Positions 8,658 through 17,685 are shown, numbered from the stretch's first letter. The stretch is 64,000 nucleotides of DNA from Martinezella lusitana (GCF_010668395.1 NZ_WUEY01000025.1:22222-86221); one strand, 5' to 3'. Notes: generated by a model not told the origin, from the sequence alone. Program-made: numbers and translations.

Positions 8658-9359
8658 ATGGATAATGAAACAAGCCTCAGAAACGAGCGCAAGCGCGGCT
8701 CCGGCGTGAAGGTGGTCTATGATATCTTGCGGGACGAAATTCTGGATCTGGAACTGCCGCCGGGCAGTCCTATCGACGAGGTGCAGCTTTCCGAGCGTTT
8801 CGGCATGTCGCGCACGCCGATCCGCGAAGCGCTGGTGCGGCTTGCAGGCGAGGGGCTGATCGATACGCTGCCCAACCGCTCGACAATGGTGTCGCCGATC
8901 GATTTCCTCAACATGCATAGCTATTTCGACGCGCTTGTCCTGATGTACCGGGTCACGACACAGCTTGCCGCCAAATACCACCGGCCGGAGGATCTGGAGG
9001 TCGTGCGGGCTCTCCAGGCGGAATTCGCGGCTGCAGTCGAGGCACAGGATGCGCTCGCCATGATCTCCACCAATGCCGCGCTGCATCTTGCGATCGCCGA
9101 GGCTGGCCGCAATCCCTATTTCACCGGCCTTTTCACACGGCTATTGAATGAGGGCCGGCGCATTCTGCGCCTCTATTATCAATCTTATAATGATCGCCTG
9201 CCCCGCCGCTTCGTCGAGGAGCACGACGAAATCATCGCAGCCGTCGCCGCGCGCGATACGGAGCTTGCCGAACGTCTTGCGCGCGAGCATGCGGAACAGA
9301 TCGTCAGCCAGGTCCAGAAATTGCTGGTGCGTGGGGACCGTCTCGATATCCAGCTCTAG
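8658..9359 (+). CDS. hypR: GntR-family (FadR/FCD) regulator of the hydroxyproline locus
   Basis: 233-residue repressor-type protein. The N-terminal winged helix is seen in VKVVYDILRDEILDLELPPG...LSERFGMSRTPIREALVRLAGEGLI, the standard GntR motif. The C-terminal FCD ligand domain follows, with the metal-site His residues (for example HLAIAEAGRNPYF, EEHDEII, REHAEQI). The start at 8658 is chosen for the upstream AGAGG; an ATG at 8595 is in frame but adds an unlikely N-terminus. It precedes the hydroxyproline deaminase gene by 125 bp. In Sinorhizobium a GntR protein, HypR, represses the hyp genes. By position and family this is its likely counterpart; the symbol is tentative. Confidence 0.8.
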   Translation: MDNETSLRNERKRGSGVKVVYDILRDEILDLELPPGSPIDEVQLSERFGMSRTPIREALVRLAGEGLIDTLPNRSTMVSPIDFLNMHSYFDALVLMYRVTTQLAAKYHRPEDLEVVRALQAEFAAAVEAQDALAMISTNAALHLAIAEAGRNPYFTGLFTRLLNEGRRILRLYYQSYNDRLPRRFVEEHDEIIAAVAARDTELAERLAREHAEQIVSQVQKLLVRGDRLDIQL

Positions 9360-9386
9360 CTTTGCATATTTCTTGTCGACAAATTA

Positions 9387-9404
9387 AATACAAAAGTATA
9401 TCAA
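9387..9404 (+). promoter_or_regulatory. Candidate GntR operator upstream of the deaminase gene
   Basis: AATACAAAAGTATATCAA lies 81 bp before the DapA-like gene. Closely similar 18-mers occur at 11643-11660 and, inverted, at 13380-13397, each in a promoter region of the same cluster. A separate TTGTCGACAA palindrome sits at 9373-9382. Binding by one of the two flanking GntR proteins is inferred. Confidence 0.5.
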
Positions 9405-9484
9405 TGCTGCAAAGACGGTAAGGCACGGCGGCGAGCGCGGCTGGGCTGGTTTGCCGATCCACCCCCAGCCAAGAGGATAGACAG

Positions 9485-10447
9485 ATGAAGTCCAGCATTT
9501 TCTCCGGCGTGATCCCCGCCCTGATGACCCCGTGCAAAGCCGATCGCAGCCCCGATTTCGACGCGCTCGTGCGCAAGGGCAAGCAATTGATCGCCGATGG
9601 CATGTCGGCAGTGGTGTATTGCGGCTCGATGGGCGATTGGCCGCTCCTGAGCGACGCGCAGCGCATGGAAGGCGTCGAGCGCCTGGTCAAGGCGGGCGTG
9701 CCCGTCATCGTCGGCACCGGCGCCGTCAACACGGCATCGGCGGTCGCCCACGCCGCGCATGCACAGAAGGTTGGCGCTCGGGGCCTGATGGTCATTCCCC
9801 GCGTCCTGTCGCGCGGTTCGGTGATCTCTGCCCAGAAGTCGCACTTCAAGGCGATCCTGACCGCCGCGCCGAATCTTCCGGCCGTCATCTACAACAGCCC
9901 TTATTATGGCTTTGCGACGCGTGCCGATCTGTTTTTCGCATTGCGGGCCGAGCATGCCAACCTCGTCGGCTTCAAGGAGTTCGGTGGCCCGGCCGATATG
10001 CGTTATGCCGCCGAAAACATCACCAGCCGCGATGACGACGTATCGCTGATGATCGGCGTCGACACGGCCGTCTTCCATGGTTTCGTCAACTGCGGCGCAA
10101 CCGGTGCCATCACCGGCATCGGCAACGTTCTGCCCAAGGAAGTCATCCATCTTTGCAATCTCGCGCAGGCTGCTGCCACCGGCGACGTCGACGCGCGCCA
10201 GCGCGCGCTTGAACTCGAGCAGGCGTTTGCCATCCTGTCGTCCTTCGATGAAGGTCCGGATCTGGTTCTCTTCTTCAAGCACATGATGGTGCTGAAGGGA
10301 GACAGGGAGTACGAACTCCACTTCAACGAAAGCGATGCCCTGAATGAAAGCCAGCGCGGTTACGTCGAGGCGCAATTCAAGCTGTTCAACACCTGGTACG
10401 CCGAGTGGAGCAAGCTTCCCGGCGCGGTGGAAAAGTACAAGGCCTGA
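9485..10447 (+). CDS. hypD: DapA-family lyase, likely pyrroline-4-hydroxy-2-carboxylate deaminase
   Basis: A 320-residue (beta/alpha)8 Schiff-base lyase of the dihydrodipicolinate synthase family. YNSPYYG (residues about 138-144) holds the active-site Tyr and VGFKEFGG (about 160-167) the Schiff-base Lys. In hydroxyproline degradation the family member deaminates delta1-pyrroline-4-hydroxy-2-carboxylate to 2-oxoglutarate semialdehyde. Family alone would also allow other substrates. The neighbouring semialdehyde dehydrogenase, FAD oxidoreductase and amino-acid transporter point to this step. GAGGA lies before the ATG, and a strong terminator follows the stop. Confidence 0.85.
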   Translation: MKSSIFSGVIPALMTPCKADRSPDFDALVRKGKQLIADGMSAVVYCGSMGDWPLLSDAQRMEGVERLVKAGVPVIVGTGAVNTASAVAHAAHAQKVGARGLMVIPRVLSRGSVISAQKSHFKAILTAAPNLPAVIYNSPYYGFATRADLFFALRAEHANLVGFKEFGGPADMRYAAENITSRDDDVSLMIGVDTAVFHGFVNCGATGAITGIGNVLPKEVIHLCNLAQAAATGDVDARQRALELEQAFAILSSFDEGPDLVLFFKHMMVLKGDREYELHFNESDALNESQRGYVEAQFKLFNTWYAEWSKLPGAVEKYKA

Positions 10448-10474
10448 GGCTGCCGTCTCAGCTTGGTCATAAGT

Positions 10475-10506
10475 AAAAGGGGCCTTCGAGAAGGCCCCTT
10501 TTTTAT
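10475..10506. terminator. Rho-independent terminator, usable in both directions
   Basis: AAAAGGGGCCTTC / GAAGGCCCCTTTT form a near-perfect stem with a short GA-containing loop, followed by further T residues. It lies between the convergent deaminase (+) and reductase (-) genes. Confidence 0.9.
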
Positions 10507-10553
10507 TGTTCCATGCGGGTTTTCCGCCCATGGCTTGACATGGGCGGGACCAT

Positions 10554-11591
10554 TCAGGCCACGGCATCGAGGCCGAGTTCCTGAAGCCGGTCGAGCTGGC
10601 GGATTTCATCGGATGTCAGCGGGATACCCTCTTTTTGCGCGCGAGCGCGGGCGGCGAAACGGCGCTGCGAGGGAAGGCGGGCGCCCTGGCCGGCGATCGC
10701 TTCGAACAGCGTTTCGGCGCGGGCAAGTGGATTGCCGGGCCTGCCGGCTGAGAAGGCTTCCGGCGAGAAGGCGACGATCAGTTCGCCGTGCCGTGGGGCA
10801 AACGCCGTCGACCCCAGGTAGTCGAGTGCTTCGCGGCTGGTGAAATCACCGATCATGACACCCGCCAGAAGCTCGATCATCGTGCCGATGGCCGAACCCT
10901 TATGGCCTCCGAAAGGCAGCATCGCGCCGGCGAGGGCCGCTTCCGGATCCGTGGTCGGTTGGCCATCGGCATCTATGGCCCAGCCCTCCGGCAGAGACTT
11001 GCCGGCCCGGCGATGCAGCTCGATCTCGCCGCGCGCGGCAACGGAAGTGGCGAAGTCGAAGACATAAGGCGGACTGTCGAGGCGCGGCCAGCCGAAGGCG
11101 AACGGGTTCGTCCCCAGGAGCGGGGCGGTGCCGCCGGCAGGCGCTACCGTGGAATAGCTCGGGCACATGGCGAAGGCCGCAAGACCTCGATCCGTCAAGG
11201 CTTCCACTTCCGGCCAAAGGGCTGCGAAGTGCGTGCAGTCGTTGATGGCGAGCGCGGCTATGCCGAAGCGGCGAGCCCGCTTGGCAAGCACCGGTGCGCC
11301 GAGCTCGAAGGCGGCATTCGAGAAGCCGCTCTTGGCATCGACGCGTACTATGGCGGAGTCATCGCGCTGTTCCAGCACCGGCACCGCATCCGGCCGCGCC
11401 TTGCCGGCTTTGACCGCGCGCAGAACGCCTTCGATGCGGTAGATGCCGTGGGATTTGCAGGCGTCGCGCTCGCCGGCGACGATGACCCGTGCGATTGCGG
11501 CGGCCTGCTGCTCGCTGAGGCCGGCTTTCGAAAGGATCGCCACGACGCGGCCTTGCAGCGCGTCCGGCGTCAAGGTGGTGACGTCGCTCAT
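10554..11591 (-). CDS. Ldh-family (malate/L-lactate dehydrogenase type) reductase, likely delta1-pyrroline-2-carboxylate reductase
   Basis: The 345-residue product belongs to the NAD(P)H-dependent Ldh2/malate dehydrogenase family. Landmarks are SHGIYRIEG near residue 45, the catalytic-type NDCTHFAALWPEVE segment, TNPFAFGWPR and GGHKGSAIGTMIELLAGV. Members include delta1-pyrroline-2-carboxylate reductases, which turn the product of 3-hydroxyproline dehydratases into L-proline. The presence of aconitase X in the cluster favours that role. In Sinorhizobium a protein of this family (HypS) is also in the hyp cluster. ATG 11591 is preferred (GGGAG upstream) over 11612. It is divergent from the aldehyde dehydrogenase, and an operator motif lies between them. 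Confidence 0.75.
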   Translation of the reverse strand: MSDVTTLTPDALQGRVVAILSKAGLSEQQAAAIARVIVAGERDACKSHGIYRIEGVLRAVKAGKARPDAVPVLEQRDDSAIVRVDAKSGFSNAAFELGAPVLAKRARRFGIAALAINDCTHFAALWPEVEALTDRGLAAFAMCPSYSTVAPAGGTAPLLGTNPFAFGWPRLDSPPYVFDFATSVAARGEIELHRRAGKSLPEGWAIDADGQPTTDPEAALAGAMLPFGGHKGSAIGTMIELLAGVMIGDFTSREALDYLGSTAFAPRHGELIVAFSPEAFSAGRPGNPLARAETLFEAIAGQGARLPSQRRFAARARAQKEGIPLTSDEIRQLDRLQELGLDAVA

Positions 11592-11642
11592 CTGAATTCT
11601 CCCATGGTTCACTTGCTTGCATCATAGGTGCGAAAATTGTAA

Positions 11643-11660
11643 ATACAAAAAGTATACAAA
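11643..11660 (+). promoter_or_regulatory. Candidate GntR operator in the reductase/aldehyde dehydrogenase divergent promoter
   Basis: AATACAAAAAGTATACAA sits midway in the 134-bp gap between the divergent starts at 11591 and 11726. It is the best copy of the cluster's shared motif, with a GTATAC centre. Confidence 0.55.
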
Positions 11661-11725
11661 AAATCGACACGCATAAAGCAACGCTACCACGCATTTCAGC
11701 GCATCGGCAAGGGAAAGGGAAGATC

Positions 11726-13243
11726 ATGGATTTCACGCCTCACGGAAAACATCTGATTGCAGGTGAATGGCTTGAGGGCGAGGGGCATTTTCCCTCCGTG
11801 CCGGCGCATGGCCGGCCGCATGATTTTTCCATCGGCACGGTGGAGCTGGTTGCCCGTGCCTGCGAGGCGGCGGAAGACGCTTTCTGGAGCTATGGCTATT
11901 CGACACGCGGCACGCGCGCAGCCTTCCTGCATGTCATCGCGGAGGAGATCGAGGCGCGGGGCGCAACCATTACCATGATCGGCAGCCAGGAAACCGGCCT
12001 GCCGGAAGCGCGCCTAGAAGGTGAGCGCGGCCGAACGGTCGGCCAGTTGCGTCTGTTTGCCGATCATATCGAAAAGGGCGACTATCTCGATCGGCGCTTC
12101 GATGCGGCTTTGCCGGATCGCAAGCCGGCGCCGCGCCCGGACATCCGACTGCTTCAGCGGCCCATCGGTCCGGTCGCGGTCTTTGGTGCGTCCAATTTTC
12201 CGCTCGCCTTCTCGACGGCAGGCGGCGACACGGCAGCGGCCCTTGCGTCCGGTTGCCCGGTCGTGGTCAAGGGACACTCCGCCCATCCCGGTACCGGCGA
12301 AATTGTAGCGGAGGCGATCGATGCTGCCATCCGCAAGACGGGCATGCATCCCGGGGTCTTCTCGCTGATCCAGGGCGGCAGCCGCGAGGTCGGCCACGCT
12401 CTCGTACAGCATCCGATGATCAAGGCAGTCGGCTTCACCGGTTCGCTTGCGGGCGGTCGTGCATTGTTCGATCTTTGCGCCGCGCGGCCGGAGCCTATTC
12501 CATTTTTCGGCGAGCTTGGTTCGGTGAACCCGATGTTCGTGCTTCCGCACGCCATGCACGCGCGCGCGGAAGCCATGGGGCAGGGCTGGGCAGGGTCGCT
12601 GGCGATGGGCGCCGGTCAGTTCTGCACCAATCCCGGCATCGCGGTGGTATTGGATGGCGCCGATGCCGACCGCTTCGTAAAGGCGACAGTCGAGACGCTT
12701 GCCGGAATGGCGCCGCAAACCATGCTGACCGACGGGATTGCCAGAGCTTATCGCGCCGGCCAGCAGCGCTTGGCGTCCCGCGACGGGATCAGGCCTCTCC
12801 TCGTCACCGAGCAATCCGGGCGCAGCGCCGCCCCCAACCTGTTCGAAACGACGGCAGCGGCCTTCCTTGCAGATCATCTGCTGGGAGAGGAAGTGTTCGG
12901 TCCGCTTGGGCTTGTGGTGCGTGTCGGCTCACTCGATGAAATGGAAAGGCTAGCCCGTGGCTTCGCCGGTCAGTTGACCGTGACCCTGCATATGGATGGA
13001 GACGATATCGCCGCGGCGCGCCGTCTTCTGGCGGTGCTGGAGCGCAAGGCCGGGCGCGTGTTGGTCAATGGCTTCCCGACCGGCGTCGAGGTGGTGGATT
13101 CCATGGTTCACGGCGGCCCTTATCCGGCATCGACGAATTTTGGCGCGACCAGCGTCGGCACCTTGTCGATCCGGCGTTTCCTGCGCCCGGTATCCTATCA
13201 GAACATGCCGGCCGGGCTGCTTTCCGGCGACCTTGCGGACTGA
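11726..13243 (+). CDS. hypH: Aldehyde dehydrogenase, likely 2-oxoglutarate semialdehyde dehydrogenase
   Basis: 505-residue NAD(P)-dependent aldehyde dehydrogenase. It has the cofactor-site PVAVFGASNFPLAFS, the glutamate region FFGELGSVNPMF (about 256-267) and the catalytic-Cys motif GAGQFCTNPG (about 293-302). The long form with FGELGSVNP is typical of 2-oxoglutarate (alpha-ketoglutaric) semialdehyde dehydrogenases. These end hydroxyproline and sugar-acid pathways by making 2-oxoglutarate. The context (DapA-type deaminase, hydroxyproline genes) supports hydroxyproline as the source. GGGAAG lies upstream of the ATG. Confidence 0.85.
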   Translation: MDFTPHGKHLIAGEWLEGEGHFPSVPAHGRPHDFSIGTVELVARACEAAEDAFWSYGYSTRGTRAAFLHVIAEEIEARGATITMIGSQETGLPEARLEGERGRTVGQLRLFADHIEKGDYLDRRFDAALPDRKPAPRPDIRLLQRPIGPVAVFGASNFPLAFSTAGGDTAAALASGCPVVVKGHSAHPGTGEIVAEAIDAAIRKTGMHPGVFSLIQGGSREVGHALVQHPMIKAVGFTGSLAGGRALFDLCAARPEPIPFFGELGSVNPMFVLPHAMHARAEAMGQGWAGSLAMGAGQFCTNPGIAVVLDGADADRFVKATVETLAGMAPQTMLTDGIARAYRAGQQRLASRDGIRPLLVTEQSGRSAAPNLFETTAAAFLADHLLGEEVFGPLGLVVRVGSLDEMERLARGFAGQLTVTLHMDGDDIAAARRLLAVLERKAGRVLVNGFPTGVEVVDSMVHGGPYPASTNFGATSVGTLSIRRFLRPVSYQNMPAGLLSGDLAD

Positions 13244-13379
13244 TCGTCTCTTCTGAACGACATCGCTATCGCGCGCGAACATCGCCGGCGACCGGTTGGC
13301 GATGGGGCGGGTGTTGCCTCTTTACCGGCGCGAAGAGGCAAACCGTTGCTCGCAGGCGTTTGGTGCGATGAAATTCTTT

Positions 13380-13397
13380 TTGTATACTATATGTATT
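13380..13397 (-). promoter_or_regulatory. Candidate GntR operator upstream of the ABC transporter operon
   Basis: On the plus strand TTGTATACTATATGTATT. Its complement, AATACATATAGTATACAA, matches the two other operator copies. It lies about 80 bp before the substrate-binding-protein gene. Confidence 0.55.
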
Positions 13398-13477
13398 TTC
13401 AGTTTGATTTACGTCGGCAAAAAGCGTTTATTGGCCGCGGCCGCAAATGGCCGACCAAACTGGGAGAACAAATTCTA

Positions 13478-14284
13478 ATGAAAAATATGGTCATCGCATT
13501 TGGCCTTCTGGCCGCCGCTTCGGTCATCTCGCCGGCCAAGGCCGACAAGCTGGACGACATTATCTCTTCGGGAACGCTGCGTTGCGCCGTCGTGCTGGAC
13601 TTCCCGCCCATGGGCTCGCGCGACGAGAACAACAATCCGATTGGTTTCGACGTCGACTATTGCAACGATCTTGCCAAGGCGCTCGGCGTCACCGCCGAAA
13701 TCGTCGAAACGCCGTTTCCCGAGCGCATTCCGGCCCTGATGTCCGGCCGCGTGGACGTGGGCGTTGCATCGACCTCGGATACGCTGGAACGTGCCAAGAC
13801 CGTGGGCATGACCATTCCCTATTTCGCCTTCGAAATGGCCGTCACCTCCAACGACAAATCGGGCATCAAGTCCTTCGACAATATGAAGGGCAAGACCGTC
13901 GGCGCGACCGCCGGCACCTTTGAGGCGATCGCACTCGAAAAGCAGGTCAAGGAGTGGGGCACCGGAGAGTTCCGTCCCTATCAGACGCAGGCCGACGTGT
14001 TCCTGGCGCTGAGCCAGGGCCAGCTCGATGCGACCGTTTCCACCTCGACCGTTGCCCAGGCGACCGTCAAGTCCGGAAAGTTCCCCGGCGTCTCCGTCGT
14101 CGGCAAGGCGCCGTTCCAGACGGACTATGTCGCGCTTTTCACCAACCGCGAAGAATACGGCCTCATCAATTATCTCAACCTGTTCATCAATCAGCAGGTC
14201 CGCACGGGCCGCTATGCCGAACTCTATGAAAAGTGGGTCGGCGGTGCCCTGCCGGCACTGACGGTAAACGGCGTCTATCGCTAG
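13478..14284 (+). CDS. Amino-acid ABC transporter substrate-binding protein
   Basis: 268-residue periplasmic binding protein of the polar amino-acid family (SBP_bac_3). It starts with a signal peptide (MKNMVIAFGLLAAASVISPAKA). Family segments follow: GTLRCAVVLDFPPMG, NNPIGFDVDYCNDLAKALG and GRVDVGVASTSDT. The start at 13478 is chosen because of the GGGAGAACA site and the signal peptide; upstream in-frame codons would bury it. It is first in an operon with two permeases and an ATPase. In Sinorhizobium the equivalent HypMNPQ system imports hydroxyproline, and the same substrate is likely here. Confidence 0.88.
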   Translation: MKNMVIAFGLLAAASVISPAKADKLDDIISSGTLRCAVVLDFPPMGSRDENNNPIGFDVDYCNDLAKALGVTAEIVETPFPERIPALMSGRVDVGVASTSDTLERAKTVGMTIPYFAFEMAVTSNDKSGIKSFDNMKGKTVGATAGTFEAIALEKQVKEWGTGEFRPYQTQADVFLALSQGQLDATVSTSTVAQATVKSGKFPGVSVVGKAPFQTDYVALFTNREEYGLINYLNLFINQQVRTGRYAELYEKWVGGALPALTVNGVYR

Positions 14285-14354
14285 TCGGATCGCTCTCAAC
14301 GACGGCGTGGCCATGATGGCCGCGCCGTTTGACCTTTCCGAAAGGTGGACGTTC

Positions 14355-15020
14355 ATGTTCAGCTACACCTTCCACTGGAACCAGGCCTTCAAGGTATTGC
14401 CGCAGCTGCTCGATGGCGCGGTCGTAACCCTGCAGATCGCGATCCTGTCCATGGCGGTCGGACTTGCCTTTGCCATCGCGCTTACGCTCTTCAGGCTTTC
14501 CGGTAGCCGCCTGCTTTCCGGTATCGCCTCGATCTGGGTGGAGGTCGCCCGCAACACGCCGGCCCTTTTCCAGATCTACATGGCACATTTCGGGCTCGGC
14601 AATTTCGGGATCCACCTCAGCCCCTATACGGCGCTGCTGGCCGGCATCGCCTTCAACAATGCCGGATATCTCGCTGAAAACTTCCGTGGCGCCCTCAAGG
14701 CGATCCCCGATACGCAGACGCGCGCCGGCCGCTCTCTGGGAATGACCTCGCTTCAAGCCTTTCGGCTGATCGTCATGCCGCAGATGCTTCGTATCGCCTT
14801 CCTGCCCGTCACCAACCAGATGGTCTGGGCGATCCTGATGACCTCGCTCGGCGTCACCGTCGGCATGAGCACCGACCTTGCCGGCGTCACGCAGGAATTG
14901 AACGCGCGTTCGTTCCGAACCTTCGAGTTTTTCGCGCTGGCCGCCGTGATCTATTACCTGATCGCCAAGCTCGTCACGCTTGCTGCCCGGCTCGCCGCCT
15001 GGCGCATGTTCCGCTATTGA
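14355..15020 (+). CDS. Amino-acid ABC transporter permease 1
   Basis: 221-residue inner-membrane permease of the HisM/GlnP type. Several hydrophobic helices flank the coupling-loop motif (EAA-type) AGRSLGMTSLQAFRLIVMPQ around residue 125-145. A GAAAGGTGG site precedes the ATG at 14355, which I prefer to an in-frame ATG at 14307. It is followed after 12 bp by the second permease, so both probably form a heterodimer. Confidence 0.88.
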   Translation: MFSYTFHWNQAFKVLPQLLDGAVVTLQIAILSMAVGLAFAIALTLFRLSGSRLLSGIASIWVEVARNTPALFQIYMAHFGLGNFGIHLSPYTALLAGIAFNNAGYLAENFRGALKAIPDTQTRAGRSLGMTSLQAFRLIVMPQMLRIAFLPVTNQMVWAILMTSLGVTVGMSTDLAGVTQELNARSFRTFEFFALAAVIYYLIAKLVTLAARLAAWRMFRY

Positions 15021-15032
15021 AAGAGGTGAGAG

Positions 15033-15686
15033 ATGTTCGATACTGCCCTCACCTGGAATGACCTCCTCTTCCTTGCCAAAGGGGCCTGGATGACGCTCGT
15101 GGTCACCGGGGTATCCGTTGCGACCGGCACGATCCTCGGGGTTGTCTTCGGGGTGATCCGCGTCCAGGCTGGTTCCATCTGGTCGGCGCCGCTGACCTTC
15201 ATACTCGATGTGTTTCGGTCCGTACCGCTGCTCATTCAGCTGGTTCTCGGCAATGCGCTGCAGGCCATACTGAAGCTCGGCTGGGCACCGTTCACCACGT
15301 CCTGCGTGGTGTTGTCGCTTTATACGGCTGCTTACTGCACCGAGATCGTGCGTGGCGGCATCGCCGCCGTACCGCCCAATACCCGCCGCGCCGCCCGCTC
15401 GCTCGGCATGAGCTGGCGGCAGGACATGTGCTATATCGTGGCGCCGCTCGCAACGCGCGTGGCGCTTCCTTCGTGGATCGGTCTTTCGCTCGGAGTCATG
15501 AAGGATTCCGCCCTGGTCCTGTGGCTGGGATTGATCGAACTCCTGCGCGCCTCGCAGGTTCTCGTCACCCGCCTGCACGAGCCGCTGCTGATCCTGACGA
15601 TCTGCGGCGTGATCTACTTCATCATCAGCTTCCCGATCGCCCGCCTCGGCGGTTATCTCGAAAAACGGTGGTCCCCCAATGATTGA
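15033..15686 (+). CDS. Amino-acid ABC transporter permease 2
   Basis: 217-residue partner permease of the same family. The coupling motif is RRAARSLGMSWRQDMCYIV near residue 110-130, and there are about five membrane helices. Its last eight bases overlap the start of the ATPase gene, which indicates translational coupling. Confidence 0.88.
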   Translation: MFDTALTWNDLLFLAKGAWMTLVVTGVSVATGTILGVVFGVIRVQAGSIWSAPLTFILDVFRSVPLLIQLVLGNALQAILKLGWAPFTTSCVVLSLYTAAYCTEIVRGGIAAVPPNTRRAARSLGMSWRQDMCYIVAPLATRVALPSWIGLSLGVMKDSALVLWLGLIELLRASQVLVTRLHEPLLILTICGVIYFIISFPIARLGGYLEKRWSPND

Positions 15687-16401
15687 GATCGAAAATGTCC
15701 GCAAGTCCTTCGGCCCGCTCGAAGTGCTGAAGGGGATCAACCTCACCGTCAACAAGGGCGAGGTGGTCACCATCATAGGCGGGTCGGGATCCGGCAAGTC
15801 GACACTTCTGACCTGCATCAACGGTCTTGAACCCATCGATTCCGGGCGGATCCGCATCGACGGGACGGAGGTGCACGCCAAATCGACGGATCTCAACAAG
15901 TTGCGCCGCAAGGTCGGCATCGTTTTCCAGCAATGGAATGCGTTCCCGCATCTGACCGTGCTCGAAAACGTCATGCTTGCGCCGCGCAAGGTGCTCGGCC
16001 TCGGTCGGCAGCAGGCCGAGGAAATGGCGGTCAAGCAACTCACCCATGTCGGACTTGCCGAAAAACTCTCGGTCTATCCGGCGCGCATGTCGGGCGGCCA
16101 GCAGCAACGCATGGCGATTGCAAGGGCGCTTGCCATGTCGCCGGAATACATGTTGTTTGATGAGGTGACGTCGGCGCTCGATCCCATGCTTGTCGGCGAG
16201 GTGCTTGATACGCTGAAGATGCTGGCGGAGGAGGGAATGACCATGATCTGCGTGACGCATGAAATGGCGTTCGCCCGCGATGTCTCGGATCGCGTCGCCT
16301 ATTTCCATCAGGGCGTGATGGCCGAAATCGGCAAGCCGGAACAGATCTTCGGGGCGCCGCAACATCCCGAAACGCAGAAATTTCTTTCGAGCGTACGTTG
16401 A
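15679..16401 (+). CDS. Amino-acid ABC transporter ATP-binding protein
   Basis: 240-residue GlnQ/HisP-type ATPase. Walker A is GGSGSGKST (about 34-42), the signature is MSGGQQQRMAIARAL (about 136-150), Walker B is MLFDEVTSALDP, and a switch His lies in CVTHEMAFA. It powers the two permeases upstream. The stop overlaps the next gene's start (ATGA), tying the oxidoreductase to this operon. Confidence 0.92.
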   Translation: MIEIENVRKSFGPLEVLKGINLTVNKGEVVTIIGGSGSGKSTLLTCINGLEPIDSGRIRIDGTEVHAKSTDLNKLRRKVGIVFQQWNAFPHLTVLENVMLAPRKVLGLGRQQAEEMAVKQLTHVGLAEKLSVYPARMSGGQQQRMAIARALAMSPEYMLFDEVTSALDPMLVGEVLDTLKMLAEEGMTMICVTHEMAFARDVSDRVAYFHQGVMAEIGKPEQIFGAPQHPETQKFLSSVR

Positions 16402-17642
16402 TGACGAGACAGGACGTTATTGTCATCGGAGCTGGCGTCGTCGGCCTTTCCGCCGCGATCGCGGCTCAGTCGCGCGGCCTCGCCGTCGTCGTCGTCGATC
16501 GCGAGGGACCGGCTGCCGGCGCCTCCGCCGGCAATGCCGGTGCCTTCGCCTTCACGGACATCCTGCCGCTTGCCTCTCCCGGTATCCTCAAGAAGGCACC
16601 GAAATGGCTGCTCGATCCGCTTGGGCCGCTGTCGGTGCCGCCGGCCTATGCGCTACAGATCGCGCCCTGGATGTTTCGGTTCTGGCGGGCCTGCCAGCCG
16701 TCGCGCGTTGCCCATTCCACGGCAGCCCAGACAAGCCTGATGGATCTTTCCAAGGCGGAGCTGGAACCTTTCCTTGCCGCGACGGAGACCCTCTCCATGC
16801 TTCGCAAGGAGGGCAATCTTCAGGTCTATGAAAGCGAGGCGGAATTCCGGGCATCGCTGCCCGGCTGGGATGTGCGCCGCAACCACGGCATCGAATTCCA
16901 GCATCTGAAGGCCGGCGAGATGGCGGCGATCCAGCCGGGTTTGGCATCGCGCTTCGTGCTCGGCACCTTCACGCCCGGCTGGTATTCCATCGCTGATCCC
17001 AAGCTGTATACGCTGGCGCTGGCTGAACATTTCCGCAGCCGGGGCGGCGTCATCGAGAGGGCGGAGATTTCCGCTCTTCGCGCCGTCAGCGGCGGGGTCG
17101 AGATGATGGCGACCGATGGAAAGCTGCGTCAGGCGGGCAAGATCGTCCTGGCGGCCGGCGCCTTCTCCCATCGTATCGCCAGGACGCTCGGCGAACGCAT
17201 TCCGCTTGAAACCGAACGCGGCTACAATACCACGCTTCCGGCCGATGCCTTCGACCTGCGCACGCAGATAACCTTCGGTGGCCATGGCTTTGTCGTCAGC
17301 AAGCTCTCGACCGGTATCCGTGTCGGTGGGGCGGTGGAGCTTGGCGGGTTGGCGCTGCCACCGAACTTTCGTCGGTCCGAGGCCATGTTGCAGAAGGCAC
17401 GCGCCTTCCTGACCGGTCTCAAGCCGGATGGAGGAAAGCAATGGATGGGCTTTCGGCCGTCATTGCCTGACAGCCTGCCTGCCATCGGCCGCGCCAGGAC
17501 CACGCCGGACGTAATCTATGCCTTCGGTCATGGCCACCTCGGTTTGACCCAGTCCGCAGGGACGGCGCGTCTCGTCGCCGACCTTCTGACGGGGCGGATG
17601 CCGCCGATCGATCTCTCGCCATTCTCGCCGCAACGCTTCTGA
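16398..17642 (+). CDS. hypO: FAD-dependent D-amino-acid oxidoreductase, likely cis-4-hydroxy-D-proline dehydrogenase
   Basis: 414-residue DadA-like flavoprotein. The N-terminal dinucleotide motif is VIGAGVVGLSAAIAAQSRG and the C-terminal DAO-family segment is YAFGHGHLGLTQSAGTARL. In hydroxyproline degradation this type of enzyme oxidises cis-4-hydroxy-D-proline to delta1-pyrroline-4-hydroxy-2-carboxylate, the substrate of the deaminase upstream. It overlaps the transporter ATPase gene by four bases. Substrate is inferred from neighbours. The 4-hydroxyproline 2-epimerase that would feed it is not in this window. Confidence 0.78.
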   Translation: MMTRQDVIVIGAGVVGLSAAIAAQSRGLAVVVVDREGPAAGASAGNAGAFAFTDILPLASPGILKKAPKWLLDPLGPLSVPPAYALQIAPWMFRFWRACQPSRVAHSTAAQTSLMDLSKAELEPFLAATETLSMLRKEGNLQVYESEAEFRASLPGWDVRRNHGIEFQHLKAGEMAAIQPGLASRFVLGTFTPGWYSIADPKLYTLALAEHFRSRGGVIERAEISALRAVSGGVEMMATDGKLRQAGKIVLAAGAFSHRIARTLGERIPLETERGYNTTLPADAFDLRTQITFGGHGFVVSKLSTGIRVGGAVELGGLALPPNFRRSEAMLQKARAFLTGLKPDGGKQWMGFRPSLPDSLPAIGRARTTPDVIYAFGHGHLGLTQSAGTARLVADLLTGRMPPIDLSPFSPQRF

Positions 17643-17685
17643 CAGAAACGGATACCGCCATGCACGCTTTTCGGCATCGGCGATC

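Noticed and set aside
9401..10609. Open frame antisense to the deaminase gene
   Set aside because: Same reason; the DapA-family motifs are on the plus strand.
14187..16043. Very long open frame antisense to the amino-acid transporter genes
   Set aside because: The plus strand carries clear permease and ATPase motifs; the antisense frame is Arg/Gly/His-rich with no motif, a shadow of GC-rich codon usage.
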